Shown: one piece after another, positions 26,601 to 41,600 of the stretch
How positions within the stretch are numbered: the stretch's first letter is position 1
Layout of the letters: every line of letters begins with the position of its first letter
DNA from: Larimichthys crocea
Lineage: Eukaryota; Chordata; Actinopteri; Sciaenidae
DNA: 64,000 bases
Direction: 5' to 3'
Assembly (NCBI RefSeq): GCF_000972845.2
Contig: NC_040012.1
Location: 8,092,097-8,156,096, forward strand
Notes under the pieces: model-generated
What the model was told of the DNA's origin: nothing
Database searches by the model: none
What the model saw: only the letters and a program-made list of their open reading frames with translations
Translations under genes and position numbers: made by a program

Positions 26601-29600
26601 GCACCCTGGGCCTGAAAACCTCTTCTTCTTCCAAGTGGTCCAAAACACCTGTGATACAAACACTACAAAAACTTAGAATCCAGTTGATCCATTTCACCTT
26701 AAATATTGCATCCTGACCCTCATATACAGACATCAGGATGTTTTTGTAGTAATCACGTGAACAAAGAAAACAGTAAGTTAGAGATAATCAGAGGTAATCA
26801 ACCAAAAGCTCATAGACTTCATCATGCTGAGGTGGTTTTAGCGTCAGGTCTCAGCTCTTTGCTGTGCATTGCAAACATGCAGTGATTCAAACAATTGTAT
26901 GTGACTTTATTTTATTCATGAAGACTTTGCTGTGGTTCGTTCTCTTCAGGCGTGGAGCATCACATACGTCAGCTGGCTGACGTTTGTCTTCCTCATCTGG
27001 TCTTGCATGCTGTGGATGGTGAGAGACCGAAGGCGTTACGCCATGCTGTCCTCGCCCTTCATGGTGGCGTACGGCAACCTGCTGATAGTTCTGCAGTACA
27101 TCTGGAGCTTTGAGAGTATGGATGAAGTCAAAGCACCGGGGTTCTTTGTCAAGAAGAACAACCCTTTCCACTCGCTTTCATCCAAGGTTTGGGCCAAAGA
27201 ATATTTCTTGATTTTATCTTTTTATGTTATAAATAAATCCATGTGATCTTGGATCCAAAACATTAATGTGATTTAATATGTGCAAGGATTTTTGAAACAG
27301 ATGTACTCTGCATGCAGCCACTTGAATTCTTAAGGTTATGAAACTAAACATTGTCAAACTTTGACTCTCTAATAGTCAATTAATAAAAAAAAGAAAGCCT
27401 CCTGGAGGAGAAGGTCAGGTTTGTCGTGTTTTGACATGTTTTGGAATAGCTCAAAGACTTTCCTGTTTGCAGCCTTTAAGCCTGACCTGAATGTGTCTAC
27501 AATGAGATTTTATACGTTATATAGTACAGTCGTTCAGCCTTAATGTGTTCTCCATCATCCATGCTACTGTTTTATTAAACAGTGCATGCAATTATATTTC
27601 ACACCTGAGTCAAACTATACTTCTAAAGTTTATTTTAAGTGTCAGACGATTGCACTCCACTTTAAGTTTAGGAGCTCCTGATGTATACATACTGTATCTC
27701 CTCGTGTTGTTTTGACCATCCATATTATGCTCTCAGTGAGTTAAAGTAAATGCAAATGATTTATTGGTTCATCTTTTTTTTTTTCTTGGCTGTTATCTGT
27801 GTGTCCAAACATTGTATTTATTGTGTGTAGGTCCTGTGTCTGCTGAGCTTCTGGCTGCTGCTGAGACAAACACTCACAGAGAGATGGGAAAAACAAAAGG
27901 AGGACAGCGCTGGTCTCTCAGACGTTCATGTGGAAGATCAGAAGAAGAAAGGTAAGCCGTGGACTTTTATTTTATTCAGATTGTAGTAAGAATACTGCAT
28001 AATATAGGTTATAGTAAAGCATTTTTTAAATTACCTCCAGCTGCTATCACCACCTATAACCAGAACATGTATTCATTCTGACAGCCATAATGGAAGATGC
28101 TAACCAACTCTCATTTGCGGGTGTCTGAAAATAGAGTCGCTGGTGACGTTTTGTAGATGGTTGATTGAAAGGATTGAGATTTTTTTGGCCTTTTTTGGAA
28201 GCATCTGGCTTCATTTGATTTTAATTTATTCTGGCGGTTCTGGCATGACACCACGCCTCTGCTCTCCGTCAGCATTCCCCCCTGTGCACAGGGCCTAAAA
28301 AACTGTGGTCCAAAACTCCTGTGGTATGAACACTAACATTCCCCCGGTGCTCTGAGCTAACAGTAACTAACAGCAGCTACACTTGGCAGCAGTTTACTTC
28401 ACTGTCCGTCAGAAAACTCCGTAAATCACAGAGAGTTGAGGCGGAGGAAAACCAGAAAACATTTTCTCTCCATAAAATATGATCCAGTTTCACCAAAATC
28501 AGTGAAATAGTTGGTGATGTAAAGTGCAGAAACAGACAAATGACAGAGACACACTTCACCTGATTATACATCAGTGTTGCTTTAGGCAGAGATTAGTCTA
28601 ATGTTTTTGGCATTAGGTACAATATAACTCCTCCTGTCAGCCTCCGGTGCATAAATATAGACAACAAAGTTGTGATAATATATAATATTTCATCATAGGA
28701 GAAGTTATTATTGTTATTGTAATAAACACTTGTGCTTATATAGAGAGTTGTGAACTCTCTAATAAATGTTTATACACTGCTTGTTAATGTCAAGTAGAGC
28801 GGGTTAATAATAATCTGTCTTAGTTCTTCGTTAGTGTGGCTAGTTTTCTGATCTGCTGCTGTGTTTTATAGAGGAAGAGGACTCTGAGGAAGGAGGGGAG
28901 CAGGACATCATGCAGGTTCTGGGCAACATGGTCATGGCTCTGATGGTCAAATACTGGATCTACATCTGTGGTGGCATGTTCTTCTTCGTCAGCTTCGAGG
29001 GAACCATCGTCATGTACAAGATCATCTACATGATGATGTTCCTCTTCTGTGTGGCGCTCTATCAGGTACCACAACACATTGAAGTTCACATGCACACCAC
29101 TTCATGTCATGTTTTATCCAAGTTTTTCAATATTCTTTGAATATATTCACACAACATTGACTAAAATCTGCTTTTTATTGAATATATTCACACAACATTG
29201 ACTAAAATCTGCTTTTTATGGCCACTCTGCTTTATCAAATCTATTTACATTTTCAAATATAGAGTACACATTTACATGAAATTAAGCCAAACTATGTAAT
29301 ATCCAAACAATATCTTGGATCTTGACTTAATAAAATCAAATTTCTCTTTAATTTGCACAAATCTTCAGACCCAAAAAGTTTGTCGTCAGTTAAAATTAGG
29401 CTGCTTACTCACTGGTACTGTATCTATGTGCGTATTGCAACATTAGCGTATGAGTTTCCAAATTCAATTTACCAAAGACAGAAGGTGCTGACAATTTTAG
29501 TATGCCATAAAGTTTGTGTACAGCAGGCTCATAATCCACAGTGTATTCACGACTGTTTTATAACCCCTTTCACAATAAAACAGAGCAGTCGCTCTAAATC

Positions 29601-32600
29601 CAGATGTCCTCTGTGCACCATGTTTCATTTAATACATTACAGCTGTTAATGTCATAAGGATTCATAAAGTACAAAGATCACAATTACTCTCATCAAGGTG
29701 CACTTTGAGTGGTGGCGAAGGATCCTGAAGTACTTCTGGATGTCAGTGGTGATGTACACCATGCTGGTTCTCACCCTGGTCTACACCTTCCAGTTTGACG
29801 GCACTAAGGACTTCTGGTCCAACAACACGGGCATGGATGAAAACAGGTGAGCTCCACTGAGCATGTCGGAGACGCAGTTTACTGACTCACTGCTATGCCG
29901 TGTCTCTGTTTGGATACTTCCGTTAGTACAATTTTATATAGTACAGTGTGTACACTATGTACTTCCATAGTGCAATCATTTCAGCAGGGATTTGTTGTCT
30001 CAAGTACAGCCATTGTGCACTTTCCGGAAATGATTATTACAACAACTTTACAAGCTTCTTTTTCTTCTTCTTTACCAAAGTGCAATCGTGCAAAGCTTTA
30101 GCACCAACATTTGTCTGCCAAAGTATAATTATAAAACATATGTGCAACTTACATTTGTACATTAGTCCAACAGCAAGAAACCCAGCTCAGCGTCTGTCTT
30201 TCAGCCTTATATTTCATGATGCTTTCGCATCCAGGATTTACTCATGTCTGGTTCTTGCTCTGTCAATAATTTTTCTTATTAATGTTCTCTTCACTTAAAC
30301 TGTTGTACACATTAATACCTGAGAGCTTCTTCACTCAAAAAAGATTTAAGTTCAGGTCTGATGTTTTTTTTTCTGATTCGTTTTTTCTGCAGCTTGAAGG
30401 ACCTGGGCCTGGAGAGGTTTTCTGTCTCCATGCTGTTCACCAGGATTTTCATTCCCACATCCTTCCTGCTGGTGTGTATTCTCCACCTGCACTACTTCCA
30501 CGAACCGTTCCTCAAGCTCACCGACCTCCAGGCTGTGGTGGCCAAAGAGGAGAGCACTATCTACAGGTGAGTCACTGTGTGTGTTTCCTTTCGTCCAAAC
30601 CATCATTAAAAAGTAGATTTTTTTTTTTTTTGATGCACCATAGGGAGGCTTCTTTATAAATAATCCTGCCAGTCACTTTACGCTTTGATTTGCAAGATTT
30701 ATCTACAATGTTTGGTGTTCTTTAGAAATGAGCATTTGAACTGAAAAACCTTTAATGGGGACCAAGTGCTGCACATGTGCGTGTATCTAAGTCCAGTACA
30801 TCAGATTATATAGTCTGTCTTTTCTTATTATTTCTTTATCACTTTTAAAAAAAGAAAATAAGTATGACAAATATAGGTGTAAAATCAAAGTTTAAGAATT
30901 TGCTCAGAAAATTGCAGAATAGCATCATCACAATTAGCGCTCTAATTTGTGCCTCTATTATTCAGATTTGAGTCTAGCTTAAATACCTGAAGATCCTGAT
31001 CAGAATAATTTTATTTGAGTCAAAGATTTTGTTTTTCTGAAAAATGTATTCCTAGTGATCTTTGAAAAAAAATCTTTGAATGATAAATAAGAAATGAGCA
31101 GCAAGTGAGGTTTAGACTTTTTTTGTTGTTCTTCATCCAAATGGTGAGAAGAGTCAATGGTTATCCCATAAAGTGTTGTCAACAACCCTAAAATTCTCTT
31201 ATTGCTACAAAAAATTGTTATAATAATTAAAAAAAAAAATATATATTCTATATATCTTTTATATATATATATATGCAAAATCACACATAAAATAATCAAA
31301 CTGTGACATTTAATGCAATCATCTATGTTCCACTGTTATGGAATATATCAGGATAAACTCATGTTGACTAAACGTCATCACAATTTGCTCTAATTTGTGT
31401 TTTTAGTCTAGTTTTCAGATTTGAGTCGAGCGATCAGTCAAAGGGCTAAGAGTTTGTTTTTCTTAGACATAAATTCCTGGCAAGCTTTGAAAATGAATTT
31501 ATTTTTTTTATTTTTATATGAGGACTTAAGAAAGAGTGTAGCAACTTGAGTCCGGTAAGAAGCATAGACAGAATATTTCTCATCCAGATGGTCAGAAGAG
31601 TTAGATTATCCTGTAAAACAGCAACACAAGTGTTGTTAGCAACCATCACAGCACAATAAATTGTGCAATGCTTCTTCAGAATAGCAGCTGCTTCCTAAAT
31701 GTAGTAATACATGATATAGAAACTGACTTGATTACGACATGATTCTTCTGAAAGTTGAGAAACTATACACTAAATCGTTGCCCAAGAATGGACCTAACCC
31801 TACACGAGGGCAGGGAATAACAAGATAACCATTCATCCCTTTTGATCTCACACTCCAACACGGCTCTCATCATCCATCTGTCGCCGTGCGTGTCACGTGT
31901 TGAACAGCAGTCACACATTATGACAGTCTGTGCTGCGTCGCCTTTTTAACTTCATTGTGGTGTTGCTGTGGACTCTCCATCGTTTGGCTGCAGCTTGCTT
32001 AAGCTCATCGTCTCTGCTCTGCTTCTTTCTCTCTGTGTGACCCGCTGCCATCTCTCCTCTGCCATCCTTTTCACACAGCCACGCTAAAGTCAATGGGCGT
32101 GTCTATCTGATCATGAATAGGTGGGTATCTGCTCGCTTTCTGTGGCATCCCACCACCATCCCATTTCACCTCGTGTTGCAACTTCCTCTTCCTGTTGCAA
32201 CGCGTCCTTTTCCTCCCACTCTGACCTCTCCCTCTGCCAGTGATGACACATTGATGATCTTCCTTCTGGAGGAGTTTTGTGTTGTTTTTTTTGCCTGTAG
32301 CCTATTTTTGGGTTCTCTGTTATCTCTCTGGATCCTTAACCCCCTTTCCCTTCCAAACCCAGCCCAACCCTTTCCCCCGATAAACCCCCTCTACGTCTGT
32401 CCAATGGTTTCAAACAAGCATGTTTGAATCTGAAAGAACTGTTCTTCCCTTCCAGTATCTTGCCACATGATCCACACCCCTCTTTTTTTCTGCACAGAAA
32501 ATTACCCCCTTCCTGAAAAACCACAGGAGCCTTTTTGGGCACTTTTTATGCATTTTAATAAAATAAAAAAAACTATGTGGATATTTAAAAAAAAAATGAT

Positions 32601-35600
32601 TTCAAGTGTCAGTTTCAGCCTGCCTTTTGTCGGTTTCTCTCCTCTCTGTTCATCTTGACTTCTGTGTGTAACTTTATTGTTCTGAGCAGCATCAAGCAAA
32701 AAATTTCCACCCAACAGAGCAAGTAAGTGTGACTGGACAGCGTGACAATGCTTGCCTTGATATGCGGCCGGTTCATGCAAGCTAAAAACCTGACCTTTGA
32801 CCTCGCTCCATTGCCTGAGAAGAATTTAAAAGGGTTAATGCCTCCCCTTCAGCTGCTACTATTTATCTGCTGCAAGAAGAAAAAAAAATCCCTCAGAAAA
32901 ATTCAACAGAGATTGAGATTGTAAAGAATGCAGAAGGAATGTGCACTGCTTATCGATCACAATGCCTGATGATGAAACGCTGCTCTGCTGTTCACTTAGC
33001 GGACGCAGAGATGATAATTCCCATCCAAATATTTGCATCGTAGCCTTTTGAGAATCACCTGGAACGTGTTTAAAGAGTGTGTGCTGTATTTATGTACTCG
33101 TGAGGACAGAATATCTTTATATATGGGTAATTTTTGGTATGTTGACGTCACTTTAGTGGCAGGATATGATAAAGGTCATGCTTTCACATGTAAAAATTAA
33201 CTCACAGGTTAAGAAAGCGCCTATCTTTGTTGTATATCACCTCTAATAAAGGCATTAGTAGCCCAGAACTTAATTTAAATGCTTAAAAAATCAGATGTTT
33301 ATAGATGGAGTCATTGAAAGTTAGAGATGAGAGAGCAGCCGTCTTTTCGGAATCTCTAATTTCATTGAATTCATTACTGGCTCGGTTGTTTGTGGGCCGC
33401 TGTGGTTGATGTATTGGAGTCTCTGAGCAGGAACTGTTTCATGGGGATGAAAATAAAATGAAGGCTGGCAGTGGAAGAAAAAGGCAACCAGTATAACCTA
33501 CTGCATCAGCAAAACAAAACTACCAACATGGTCGAGAAAAGTGGTTTAGTGGTGGCGAAAAGTGGTGGTGGAGTAATTGAAAACATCATCTACTGATATA
33601 TTTCAGACACTTAGTTCAGCTACACGAACATTAGATTCTTGTAGAGTCAAAATACCAAAAGCTTTGCACACATAAGGAGGGGCGGTGTTGGCATAAATCA
33701 AGTAGTCAGTGAGAAGTATCGGGTTATAAAAGCCACAAATATATTGATATAATTAGATGTTACTCGTCAACTGGTAGCCAAGCAGCTCTTGAATGAGCCG
33801 TTGAGGGTGAAGCACGAATGAAGCAGCTAATATCAGTCAATGCAACTTCAGTATTCAGTGCAGTGTGACGTCTGCTGCCATTATTTAGCAAAATAATGAC
33901 ATTAAATAATGTTTATTGACAAAAATTTTGTGTTTTATAGATTATAGGGAATGAAAATGTTACTTCCAAGCTCAGATTGAAATGAATTTCTCTCCTTAAG
34001 CGAACATGGATGAGAAGTTTTAAATATATTACAATACAAACGCGTACATCCATGACAACTGAGAAACTGATGAGCGTGCCGAGATACGTGACCAAAAAAA
34101 AAGGCCCTATAGATAACATGAAAAAAGTCATTAAAGGTCCTCATGAGTATATAAATAGAGATGTGTGAGTGTGAGACTGCATGCGTGTGCCTTTGCATGT
34201 ATAACTCCTCACGTGTCTTCAGACTGGTGCACCAGGACGGCAGCCTGGCAGACCTCACCATGCTCAGCGCCAGCTCGGTGGAGGGGATACTGCCCAGAGA
34301 GGAGCAGGAGCCGCAGGGGGAGTGGGGGAAGGAGGAGAAGGAGGAGGCCCTGGTGGTGGTGATGGATGACACTGACATGACTGACGAGAAGCCCAGGAGC
34401 CTCTCCGACCCGCGGCTGTCCAGTGCGGAGGAGAGCCACCACTGTAGTGCGGGGACGGGGACGGAGCCGGAGCCGAGCACCGAGCACACCTCAGGTACAA
34501 ACTTCAACAAGAACATACAGTGAATCATATAAGGACTCATTTAATCTGTTATTTGTGAGTTAGTTTCTTGATTTGTTTATAAAAATAATCTTTATGATAT
34601 TCAAACCTCACATTTGAGGTTTGACATTTATGAGTGATAAAAGAATCAAATGATCTAAATTGTTGGTCAATAATTGTTTTGCCAGTCGACTAATTGATTC
34701 AGCATCTGATCATTTCAGCATAACATGGTTTAAATTCAGTGGCGATAGTTCATTGTAGTCAAACCTTCTCAAGCTCACCAAGGTCTGGAATAATTCATGT
34801 ATGGAGAGCTGGAGATCCAGTGGTTTATAGCTGTAATCTCAAATTAAGAGATTAAGAGAACTGGTATCACAAGACAACGTCACCACACGCAGCTGTTTTC
34901 TAACTTATAGTTTCCAAAAGTGTCTGAATCTCATTTCAGTTTTTGGTAGGGGCGGTGTTTAGCTCAGCTAAAGAAATTTAAAAAAAACGTATGCTTTTGT
35001 TCGTGATTTGAAGGTGAGCAAGTCACAGATGTGCGTTGGGGTGCAGTTACGGAAAAGGCTCTGTGACCGCCAGGTTCGGTTTGAGGTTTTTGTCAGTGAT
35101 ACAGCTCTCTCAAGAAAAGTATAAGACACCTCAGTATAACCGCTCAGTCAAACCATCTATTAAAATCTGCTTCCATTCCACAGATCTATAATTCAAAGAA
35201 GTAATCTGTTTGATTCTGTTCGACTTTACCGCAATTAGTTGAATTTAAAGCTTCAGTCGATATTGAGTCGTGCTCTCCTCAAACGTCCTCAGTCACTGTT
35301 TGGAGGAACAAGCAGATGGTGAATGCAGCCAGTCTGTAATAACAAAAACAACACATGTGCATTGTGGTTTTGAATTCGTTTATTGTTGGACTTTTAGCTC
35401 TGCTGTCCTTGTTTTGACCCCTGGTGACTGAAAAAACAAACCATGTCTTCCAGTGTGGTACTAGAGAACACCAATTATACCGTGCTACTCACCTGTTTAC
35501 GTGAATTTTCAGTCAAGGTTTTGCAGAGAAACTGTTATTTTACAGATTTTCCCTGAATTCTTTCCATCAGACACTGATGATCAATAAAGAGACAACACTG

Positions 35601-38600
35601 TTGTAAAGACATCAAGGTTCAATCAAGATTAATTGTCGGCCAGTCGACTAATTGATTCAGCGTCTAATCATTTCAGCACAACATGGTTTAAGTTTAGCAG
35701 CGGTGGTTTAATGTAGTCAAACCTTCTCAAACTCACAGAGGTCTGGAATAATTCACAATGAAACAGGTGTGGAGAACTGGAGATCCAGTGGTTTGTGTTT
35801 GTAATCTCAAGTCAGTGACTTTAAGACAAAGTGAACTGACATTGAAATACACAATCCAGAGGTGATTATGACAAGCAGCAGTTTTCAGTAAAATCTGCCA
35901 CAAAGTTTCCAAAAATCCAGATTTCAGTTTTTCCTCTTAGAGGTTTTTGTCAGTGATGCAGCTCAGCGTCAGAAAAGTACGAGACACTTCAGTATCTATA
36001 ACCGCTCATAACTATCTCTTAAAATCTGCGTCCATGTCAGTCTAAAATTCTAGAAAGTAATCTGTTTGAATCTGATGGTCACGCCCAACATGTCCTCAGT
36101 CGCTGTTGGAGGAACAAGCAGATGGTGAATGCAGCCAGTCTGTAATAACAAAAACAACACATGTGCATTGTGGTTTTGAATACGTTTTTTGTTGGACTTT
36201 TAGCTCTGCTGTCCTTGTTTTGACCCTGGTGACTGAAAAAACAAACCATGTCTTCTTGTGTGGTACTATACTAATTAGTTGCTGGAATAGCTGTTGGAAT
36301 AAAATTGTCCTGAGGTGGAATACTTGAAAAAACACCACAGTGTCACTGAAATTACTCTTTATATCTAAATGCGTCATTGAGGCACCCTGATGGTTTGTTG
36401 GCACGTATATCTTGTAATTACGCAACATTTGGGTTTGAATGGGTTGCAGATCGTCATCTCCTAATTTCTCTAAATTGTGTTTAAAAAACAAAAGTCATCG
36501 CTGAGCTGCTCGTCTAGAGGCCGAAGCAGAGTTGTATTTAAACACTTTCAGCATCTCATGTGAGCTTTTTGTGTTTGATGCTCAGGTTGTTGTTTTCCTC
36601 CAAAGTGTATTAAAGCGTTCCACACTGCTGGCCATGTTCACCCTTCTCACCGTGTTTACAGCTGAGACTACAGGAAAGGATGAACACCCTACGTTATAAA
36701 CGATGACATGTAAGATGACTTTTGCATATTTAGCTCACATAAATCATTATGAAATCGACATCAAGCCACAGAAGAGGTGCAGAATTGGTGAGATGGCTAC
36801 ATAATTAAGCTTTCTGAGTGAATTTATATGACATTTTATACTGTTAGCTCACCTGGTAGAGCGTGTGCTCCGTGTTGCGCAGCAGCCTGGGTTTGATTCC
36901 AACCTGTGGCTCTTAGCTGCATGTCATCCCCGTCTCTCTATATCTCCACCTTCTTGTCACCCTTCAGCTGCAAAGGCTCAAAATAGTCCTAAAAATCATC
37001 TCTAAGGAAAATAGCAAACAGGTTTTTGCACCAAAGTGCTTCACAAAGACATAGAAAAGGAAAGTGACGCAACTTTCCTAATGACTTCCAGAAGGCTCTC
37101 CTGGAAACGCCTTATCCCCCATCCTTTTTTTTTTTTCAACCAACAGACCACAGTAGGACCATCTGAGGGGGTCAAGTGGTAAGAAGTTGATCCTGGAGTC
37201 AACAGGAAGTAGAGATGCCAGAATAAGGGTGATGTGGTCTTGTTAGTCACCGGGCTGCAGCAATGTAGATAAGTTATAAACAGGAAATGGAAGTCTGAGG
37301 GACTCACAGCAGTCCAGCCTGGATGATATCAGAGCGTGAATGCCTTTCAAAACCAGCAGGTAGTGCCTGATTTTGGTTAATAGGTTAATTGGTGACTCTA
37401 AATTGCCCATAGGTGTCAATGTGAATAGTTGTTTGTCTCTATTAGCACGTTAGATGTAGTGACTGCTGTTTAAACAGTAAATGAAATGGTGTTTTTAGTT
37501 GGTTGCAGTCAGTTTCAACATGTAAAATGAATGACAGCTGCATTTATCTGCTTGTACATAAATGACATGTCATGACATCTTCCACCACTAATTACAGGGC
37601 TGTTATATCACACAGTTACATAGATTTTGGAGAAGGAACCTGTGCCTTTGTTTTAAAACTTTGGATTATTCCGTCTTCCGTACTCCATCCACTCATGAAA
37701 TCTTCCCTCTCCTTAATAAAAACTCACCTTGCAGAACTCCACTGAACAATGATACCAAACAGAGACAAAAAAATAACTACGGGAACATATATAACATACC
37801 CGCGTATACTCAACACTACACCACTAGCCGTGGAGCACTTCAGACTTCAGATCCTTCAGCCTGTGGCTCTTCAGTCTGCTCAGAAGACGTATGTTGCATA
37901 CAATCTTTAAAGGCCAGAGTTCTCTGAGAGAAGTTCAGTCTGCCGCCTGCACTCTCACCAGCCGCTCATTAATCATCCAAAGTAAAGCTGTAAAGAAATC
38001 TGTTGTATTGCAGATTTTTTTTGGGGAGGGTTCAGTGAAATTTACTTCTAGTTTTTCTGTTCTGACAGTGCGCGTAGCTCAAGTGCTCACTTTCACCCAT
38101 TACATTGTCGTGCTACAGCCAACTCACCCTGCGCCATTAGCATATTTAGACAGACAGTCTCGCTGGTCTTAAATTAAAAAGTTGTTTATATACACAGAGA
38201 ATAAAATAGGTGATAAAACACACAACCCTGCAGGGCCTCTCAGTTTATAACGAGCTGCATGCTATATGAGCTATATGCTCACTCAGAGTTTCTTCTCCAA
38301 ACAATGAGGCTTCTATGAAAACGTGAGATAATATAACTTTAAATAAAACATACGCTCACCTCCAAACCAAGGCTGGAGTTTTTTATAACCTGTGAGAATA
38401 TTAAACTAAATATTAAGTCGTCTTTCTCAGGGAATTAAAGCAGCTGTTGGGAATTTGTTTGCAGGTTTAATGCATGTTTATATGCGCCTCGATATACTGT
38501 ATGTGGGAAATATTACGTAAACGTTTTACAGCTTCAGAATGCATGTAAAACATTGACCTCAATTACACCTGAGATTTAAATGGTATACACCGTAAAATTG

Positions 38601-41600
38601 ATCTTTTCCTCATGGTAATGCATATGCATGTCATACACACAATATATACTGTATGTAGTTTTTCCTGGATTTGCATGTAAATGTAAATGTACTTTATTAA
38701 TACAACCCTTTACAACAGTCCTTTCGGTGTACCAAAGTACTTTACAGCAGATAATAAAAAAAGAGAACAATAAGTAAAAACAAACAAAAAAGAATAAAGG
38801 AACAGTAAAAACAATAAAATACAACAAAATCAAATAAGATAAGATACACGTGTCATCATACTACTGGGTATTAAAAGCCATCCTAAATAGGTGGGTTTTT
38901 AGCCTGGATTTAAAAAGGCCCAGGTCAGAAACAAGACACATCTCGACGGGGAGCTTATTCCAGAGCCTGGGGGCGGCAAACGGAAAACCAGCATGTTTGC
39001 TGGTTGGATTTAATTTAACTGTACATACCTCCTATGAGATGATTTGTCAGGCTCCTATATTGGTAAATTATAATTCAAATAGATGTCTCGTTTTATCCAA
39101 TAAAGTGTTACAAAATAATATAAAACAAATCAATATTTATTCTAATAAATCATATAAATAATATATGTAAACAAATAAATAAACAAAAACCTAAAAAACA
39201 AATTCACACATGAGAAGCTGGAGTTGATGTTTTCATGTTATTTGGTGACAAAACATATCAGCAGACTTATTCCTGAAGTGTAAAGACAGAATCAGAGCAT
39301 CAGTCTGCTTCCAGCTTGAGTCGGTGTATCAAAAGACACGTAAGCAAAGTGCTAGGGGAGGGATAATAGTGTTTAAAACAGAGGACATACTGCAGTAATT
39401 AAGAGGAGAAACCGGGAAACACTTTCCATTTGCACCTCTTCAGTCCTGTTGTTTTTTCCATTTAAGTGTATCTGGTTTTTATCTCCTCTTCGTCAGACCT
39501 GAAGAATAAATGGCACCTGGTGGTCGACCGTCTGACCGTGCTCTTCCTTAAGTTCCTGGAGTATTTCCACAAACTGCAGCTGTTCATCTGGTGGCTGCTG
39601 GAGATCCACATCATCAAGATCGTGTCCTGCTACGTCGTCCTGGTCTCTGTTAAAGAGGTATGACAAGCTGAGGTACAATGAGAGACAAATAAAAACTCAG
39701 TACGTACAATAAGAGGTGCCCATGTGCACTCACTGAGCTGGAACTGAGTGATTTTGACTGGTCGGCTTTACAGTAGCCCGTCGACACAAGTGGTACCGTT
39801 TAAAGCTTCCAGATGTTCCTGCAGTTCATTTTCACATTCACACAAGTTTCTACATTCAAAATCATGAAGATGCTGCAAGGAGGGGCTGATTTAGAACCAA
39901 AATAATCAAATAGATTAATGGGAGAAATACACATTCCAGAGTTTAATATCATTATCAGAAGCTCAACATTGGAGTATTTTTACTTTGTATGTTAGTATCC
40001 ACAAACTCTATGCTTTATCTTCCTTATATGTTTGTTATGCACCAATTACATTAAGACAATTGTAGTCGTCTCTAAGGGGGAATCCGGCTTCTTCCCACAG
40101 TCCCAAAACATGCACTTACTGAAACAGGTTAATTGGTGGTCGGACTCAACACGTAAAATGAATGGCCGCTGCATTTATTTGCTTGTATATAAATGACATG
40201 TCATGTCACTATCTTCCGCCGCTAAGTACAGAGCTGTTATATCAATAATCACACAGTTACATAATCGGGCAGACACCGCATAAAATAAGTTCATCTCTTG
40301 TGACACTGAGCCAACTTCAGCCGATTTGAAATTAACCAGGACTGTCTACTACACCGCAGACTAGCCAGATAATAGTCTGGGGGTATTTGGGCTAAATGTA
40401 ATAGCTGTTACAGTTTCTGGATGGAAGTAAAGCCTTGACCTCTTTGAGTTTGGAACAAAGACATACTCTGTTAGACTCTTCTGAACACTCTAGACACTAT
40501 AAACACTATAGACTGACTCCTATAGAGAAACCCAAAAACATTTATACTCAGAGTTGTAGTTGGAAGAAAAGGAGTCGATGTTTTTTTTGTTTGTTCTCAT
40601 TTCCTGTTTTGTCCCCTGTACAGGTGTCTTTGTTAAACTATGTGTTCCTGGCGTCCTGGGCCTTTGCACTGCCCTACAGCCAGTATCGTCCACTTGCCTC
40701 CAGTGTTTGCACCGTGTGGACGTGTGTCATCATCGTATGCAAAATGTTGTACCAGCTCAAGTCTATAGACCCTCCATTGTACAACTGCACTCTGGTGAAT
40801 ATAACCTCACTATCCTTCATTAATTAAGTCTTATCTAACACAAACAATATTACAGTAAAACAACACATATTTTTTTGTCCACAGCCAGGAAGTTACTCAG
40901 GGGTCCAGAAAGAGGAGATGGAGGTCTATCCACTGTATACGGACCTTGTGGAGCCAGCACACTGGGTGGGCCTGAAGAAGTCTAATGACCTGCTGGACTA
41001 CCTCAGGGTGAGGAGTGGAAACATTCATCAACCGAATGGATATAACTTGAAGGAATAGTTTGGGAAATACATTTGTTGGTTAAATGTGAAGCTGAAGCTG
41101 GCAGCCAGTTAAATTATCGTAGCACAAAGACTCTCTGGGCTTGACCTATCAGGTTCTCTAAAGCAATTTTTTAACACCTTTATAGCTGCAGACTTTTTAA
41201 CACCAGCATGACTTTCTTCTATATATTCCTTATTAATGAGTAATTTCATGCGTATACAGGCTGCTATGACAAGTGACAGGTGAAAAAAGTCTGTCTTATC
41301 TTAACTTAAACGTACATCACAAGTTGCCAGAAATTAAAGTACTGAGATCTGCCAGTGGACAAACTTTAACCTGACTTTATTTTAAATCAGAAAATGTTTA
41401 ATTTATCCACTCATATGTTTTAGTTATTATATCTTAATGTTTCTCTCTCTTCCTTTGTGCAGAACAACCTCTTGATGCTCGCTCTGTTAGCATTCGAGGT
41501 GACCATCTACCGCCATCAGAAATACTTCAGACTGAGGAACAAACTGTCTCCGCCCGCTGCCAGGATTATCTTCCATGACATCACACGGCAGCATCTGGAC

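Larger units (their letters stand above)
30567..34222 (+). other. Introns surrounding the two small cassette exons
   Basis: Apart from the exons at 32079-32120 and 32690-32722 I see no gene. Two loosely similar stretches near 30960-31210 and 31400-31660 (tttgtttttct, attcct-g, tcatccaaatggt-agaagagt) look like a diverged duplication. Elsewhere the sequence is A+T-rich with short homopolymer runs. Confidence 0.5.
34495..39496 (+). other. 5.0-kb intron with duplication and SINE
   Basis: It contains a direct duplication (34672-35463 and 35633-36270), a tRNA-derived SINE (about 36838-37000), a dispersed-repeat piece with attggtgactctaaattgcc (about 37370-37440) and a repeat-like stretch at 38660-39010 with gggtttttagcctggattta. 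No gene is seen. Confidence 0.6.

Noticed and set aside
33935..34540. 201-residue open frame on the minus strand
   Set aside because: It overlaps the G+C-rich, acidic piezo2 exon 34223-34494 and has no domain. Low stop density is a by-product of that exon's composition.
36838..36910. Possible tRNA gene
   Set aside because: A and B boxes are present but the ends do not form an acceptor stem and the sequence continues into a SINE body.
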